Both the position numbers and the translations under genes were made by a program. Below the pieces are notes generated by a model that was not told the DNA's origin, made no database searches, and saw only the letters and a list, made by a program, of their open reading frames with translations. From assembly GCA_037178855.1 (NCBI GenBank), contig JASJZC010000006.1:8846501-8910500 (forward strand): a stretch of 64,000 nt of DNA, given 5' to 3'. Positions 60,604-64,000 of this stretch are shown here, one piece after another (position 1 is the first letter of the stretch; each line of letters begins with the position of its first letter). Origin of the DNA: Oscheius sp. JU75. Lineage: Eukaryota; Nematoda; Chromadorea; Rhabditida; Rhabditidae.

Positions 60604-63063
60604 ATGGCAGCAGCTGTTCGCCGGTGTTGTCCGCTCCTACTCCTTGTTCGCCTGTTAGTACAGGTTGGTTTTTCTCTTTTCCCAATAAAAACTGTCCCTT
60701 TAGGCCCTAGTAACATCGGCCACCGAAGCAGTCACCTACCGAATAATTCCCCCAGCAAGCCCCTTCAATCTCACAGAAGCCGAGAACAAGACCGTGATTG
60801 CGAGTGTCCAGGTACCCGAGAAGCACTGGAATGGTCTTAATGAGACCCAATACGTGTTACAGCTAAGGTTCGGCTTAATTTTTGGTGAAAAATATGCCAG
60901 AAATTTAGTTCATACCACCCAGAAGTGGCCGCAGTGAGCTCCGAAGTCTTTTTGCGGAAGGAGGACTTAAAACGAGATGAGAACAGTCAGTACACGTTCA
61001 ATGTAAGCTTTTCCCCATTTTTTTTTAAATTACCCGCTCCTTATAGACCACATTCACCGTTTACGGCAACTCGCTCGGGAAGACGGGCATGCGAGTCCGA
61101 CTCGTGACGGCCGAATCGTGGAATGAGACGGACGAGTGGTGGAAGCCGAAGGGCAACAATCTCTCGATCCCGGCTACATCTGAGGCCCTCGATATCTCCG
61201 TGCTGCGGAGCAAAGACGACGAGAGGCTGACCAAAATATTCGTCTTCTCGGTCATTCTGCTCGTCATTCTTGGCAATATTATGATGGGTTGCGAGGTAGG
61301 TCACCGTTTATGTACTTAGTTGTTATCATGCAAATTGCTAAGAATCTTGTAAACCTGTTAACATCTCGTCCGGGTTGAACTTCCCCATCTCTTTTTTCTC
61401 AAAAAGTTGGACACGGACAGTGCTCGAACCCGGGTCGTGCGGTTCCTAGTTCAGACACCAACCGAGCACTCTACCATTATACCACTTTTTCAAAATGACT
61501 TTCCAGATCGACGTCAATGTCGTGCTCGAGACGATCAAGAAGCCCGTGGCTCCGGCCATCGGACTCTTTGCCCAGTTTTTCATCATGCCATTGGTTAGCC
61601 TAAAGTCCGTTCGGTCAAAAAAACCATATTTCCAGCTGGCCATCGCCATCGCAAAGTCGATTTTCGTGCCGCGAGGCCTGTATTCGATGGCGTTGGGTCT
61701 GTTCATTACTGGTTGCTCACCCGGAGGCGGGGCTTCAAACTTCTGGACCCTGCTCCTGGACGGCAATGTCAATCTCTCGGTCACTATGACATTCCTCTCC
61801 ACACTGGCCTCCCTCGTTCTCATGCCGTTCTGGATCAACACCTTCGGCGGCCAATTTCTGCAGGGATTCTCGGCCGAGACGCAGATTAAAGTCCCAACCA
61901 GTTAGTTTCCTTAATTTGGGAGACAAAACAGTCGGGTTTCAGTGAATATCGTCCGGACTCTCTGCTCACTGATCATCCCCATTCTGGTTGGAGTCGCCAT
62001 CCAAAAGTTCAAGCCCAAGTGGGCAGCCAAGTCACGGAAGTGCATGCGTCCCTTCATCATTTTCGTCCTTGTCTTTGTCGTCGTCTTCGGGGCCATCTCT
62101 AACTGGTACATGTTCCGGATGATGTCCATCCCGGCCCTTCTTGGGTAGGTTTTCTTATTATTGAAGCCTCAAACTACATGGGGCAACTATTGTTGTCAAC
62201 CTATGTCCTTCAACAAAACAAATCTTCTCATGTCCATGCCTGAAACTCTGTCTGACTCACAATCGAGTCTGAACTGGAAGTCTGTCTGTTGCGTGTCCAA
62301 TCTTGTTCCTGTCAAGCTTTTCCATAATAACCGCATCAGACAACTGCGCACTGTAATCTTGTTCCTATGTAAATGAAAAAGTCGACCTTATTTTGCCTAT
62401 AACCCTATCCACCTTCTATCTTGTTACTATCAACTCGTGGCAGCAACTTTCCCTGTCCTGTAGACTCCTAAGCAATCACAAATATGCAAGGTTTCTGTGT
62501 GGCTATCTGGTGATGCGTGTCAAGAGTCTTACAAGGGACGCCTTGTCAATTTAGGCTCGAGGTCATGAACAGAACCGACGGCATCAGAGATGAAGCCTCA
62601 GCAATTTAGAACATTTTCAGAGGGCTCCTTCTCCCGTGGTGCGGCTTCATGTTCGGCTGCTTCACATCCATCATTCTGCGACGAACACCGCCCGACGTCA
62701 CAGCCATAGCCATCGAGACCGGCATCCAGAACACCGGAATAGCTATAATAATGCTAAAAGTAGGCTACTCCCCTTTAAATCCACAATATATCCTAATTTT
62801 AGGCAGCCTTCCACCAGCCGGACGCCGACATAGGCGCGGTGATACCGGTCATTGTGGCCTGTTTCACCCCGGCTCCCCTGCTGCTCGGGGCCGCAGTTCA
62901 CACGGCGGTGAAGCGCTTTAAGCGGCGCAACGCGCCGGCGGACCAAAAAACCGTCACGCTGGAGCTGTCAGAAGCCGCCCCCACCTCCAACCTGCTCGTT
63001 GATCCCTCAAAACTCGAATCTCAGCCACTTCCTCCTGTTCCATTCTCTCATCACGTTCAGTAA
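60604..63063 (+). CDS. SLC10-family (sodium/bile acid-type) transporter with extracellular N-domain
   Basis: Nine phase-consistent exons (60604-60663, 60704-60867, 60909-61002, 61047-61295, 61507-61593, 61636-61900, 61943-62144, 62621-62759, 62803-63063, TAA) encode about 506 aa. A signal peptide (MAAAVRRCCPLLLLVRLLVQ) leads into an approximately 160-residue beta-rich extracellular domain with N-glycosylation sites (NLT, NKT, NET). Nine or so TM segments follow. The family core is clear: TGCSPGGGASNFWTLLLDGN with LSVTMTFLST, and ETGIQNTGIA, the sodium-site helices of SLC10. The long N-domain is like that of SLC10A3/A5 and nematode members rather than the hepatic bile-acid carriers. The missing start of the Na-binding N-terminal helix cannot be judged. 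Substrate unknown. TAG acceptor ends directly at the ATG. An AATAAA lies at 63248. The intron 61296-61506 contains a tRNA-like sequence. Confidence 0.92.
61415..61486 (-). repeat. tRNA-like sequence in SLC10 intron
   Basis: On the minus strand, AGTGGTATAATGGTAGAGTG (A-box-like) and CCCGGGTTCGAGCACTG (B-box-like) lie about 35 nt apart. It is antisense to the host gene. Part of an intron of only 211 nt, so the insertion makes up a third of it. Confidence 0.6.
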
Positions 63064-63247
63064 TAATTATGCATTTTTTTTCTTGTATTAGATCGCATAA
63101 TTTTGTGTCTCTCCAATCCCAGTGAAAAACCCACCCACCACATCAAAATCCCCCGTGTCTGTGATGTATTAGAGAGCTTTTTTTTTTAAGCATAGTTTAT
63201 GATTTTCATAGTTTATGAGTCTATTTTCAGAAGAAGAAACGAAATGA

Positions 63248-63253
63248 AATAAA
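63248..63253 (+). terminator. Possible polyadenylation signal AATAAA for the SLC10 gene
   Basis: The hexamer AATAAA (within ATGAAATAAAGTG) lies 185 nt after the SLC10 stop codon on the coding strand. It is the best match in the 3' spacer. Confidence 0.45.
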
Positions 63254-63345
63254 GTGTTTCATTATCAAAGAGAGGGCAACAACAAAAAAAACAGCACAAA
63301 ATAATAAAGAGGGGGACCTATAGGCAGAAGGAATGAAGATAGTGT

Positions 63346-63502
63346 CTAAGCTTCAATGAGACCGAGCTTCTTTCCAGCTATGAGCTTGGCCTCGAGCACC
63401 TCGCGCAGACGGAAGACGCCGGTGACGACGGGGAAATCCGGAGCGCCGTCGAAAGTCTCCAGGGCACGATCCAGATGTGCAATCATCACGTTGTATTCTT
63501 CC
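63346..63502 (-). CDS. Last exon of an unrecognised gene (partial)
   Basis: An acceptor CGTTCCAG ending at 63503 opens a 157-nt exon with good codon character, ending in TAG at 63348-63346. It encodes EEYNVMIAHLDRALETFDGA, then DFPVVTGVFRLREVLEAKL and a short basic/hydrophobic end (IAGKKLGLIEA). This looks like the helical C-terminus of a soluble enzyme, but I cannot name the family. The rest of the gene lies beyond the right edge or in exons not recognised in 63503-64000. That intron holds a tRNA-like B-box region at about 63663-63712. The 3' end is about 280 bp from the SLC10 stop, a convergent arrangement. Confidence 0.5.
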
Positions 63503-64000
63503 CTGGAACGGTATTTTCGGTAACTTTCAAGTAACGGATGGCTGTAGCTATTCCGGGGGGGTTTATGGCCACTCTTGTTACGTTACCGAAGAATCTTGTA
63601 AACCAGTCAACTTTTCACCTTGAGACCCTTTGCCATGTGCTTTTCTTCTCAAAACAGCGTGGTTGAAATAGTTTGAAATAGTTCGCGGGGATTGAACACG
63701 AGTAACCTGGTTCGTAGCGGCACAACTTTTTCGCTTAAAATTTTGAAGAGCTGTAATCTTGTGAGGCCATCACCACTAGTTAGACAGCTTTGGAGGCCAC
63801 AATCCCTATTTTTTAGACAGTTAAAGCTTAGCAGGCAAAGCCGAACGCGCTAACAAGCTCCCCATTTGCAAACAGCACAGGGGCGTTTTATCGCCATTGA
63901 AAAGGCGTTCCCAGTTTTGTTCGCACCAAAACTGGGGTAAAATTTGAGACGGATATACAAAAGTATTCTGCAAATGATTCAAGTTACCTAAGGGCTAAAG

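Overview
The window is metazoan genomic DNA with roughly ten multi-exon genes. Introns are mostly 37-60 nt and end in T-rich TTTTCAG acceptors, and longer introns carry repeats. At least eight start codons sit 0-25 nt behind a consensus 3' splice site. Gene content (LEV-9-like, OLRN-1/Raw-like and LAMMER-kinase genes) together with these splice signals suggests a nematode or other ecdysozoan. Species and phylum are inference only.

Layout. 0.1-4.7 kb (-): secreted WAP plus multi-CCP/sushi protein of the LEV-9/Hasp type, running off or ending near the left edge. 5.4-10.8 kb (+): secreted, coiled-coil, Thr-rich mucin-like protein. 11.9-19.2 kb (-): LAMMER/CLK kinase with two alternative N-terminal modules. 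19.9-21.8 kb (-): unrecognised multi-pass membrane protein. 22.2-25.8 kb (-): OATP/SLCO transporter with Kazal-like loop. 25.8-30.1 kb: no gene seen. 30.1-32.6 kb (-): OLRN-1/Raw-like membrane protein. 32.6-40.3 kb: gene-poor, repeat-rich. 40.3-45.9 kb (-): Crumbs-family receptor ending in EERLI. 48.5-50.8 kb (+): ZIP7-type zinc transporter. 51.0-53.5 kb (+): RFC4 clamp-loader subunit. 54.0-56.1 kb (-): small type-III/II membrane protein with a 65-codon membrane microprotein gene nested antisense in its intron. 60.6-63.1 kb (+): SLC10-family transporter with an extracellular N-terminal domain. 63.3 kb to the right edge (-): last exon of an unrecognised gene.

The genes do not form one pathway. 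Several act at cell surfaces or in the secretory pathway: synaptic scaffold-like CCP protein, mucin, Crumbs, OLRN-1, OATP, ZIP7 and SLC10.

The non-coding fraction is unusually structured. It holds about 19 dispersed tRNA-like sequences with recognisable pol III A and/or B boxes. It also has several fold-back (MITE-like) elements, one of which is inserted inside a tRNA-like copy with a TATA duplication. A seven-copy family of repeats shares a motif around TTCCGATGTTCTGCAAAG, and GACAGAGA-type microsatellites occur in most introns and spacers. Gene models below were built by hand from splice signals and frame continuity. Terminal exons and starts are the least certain parts.
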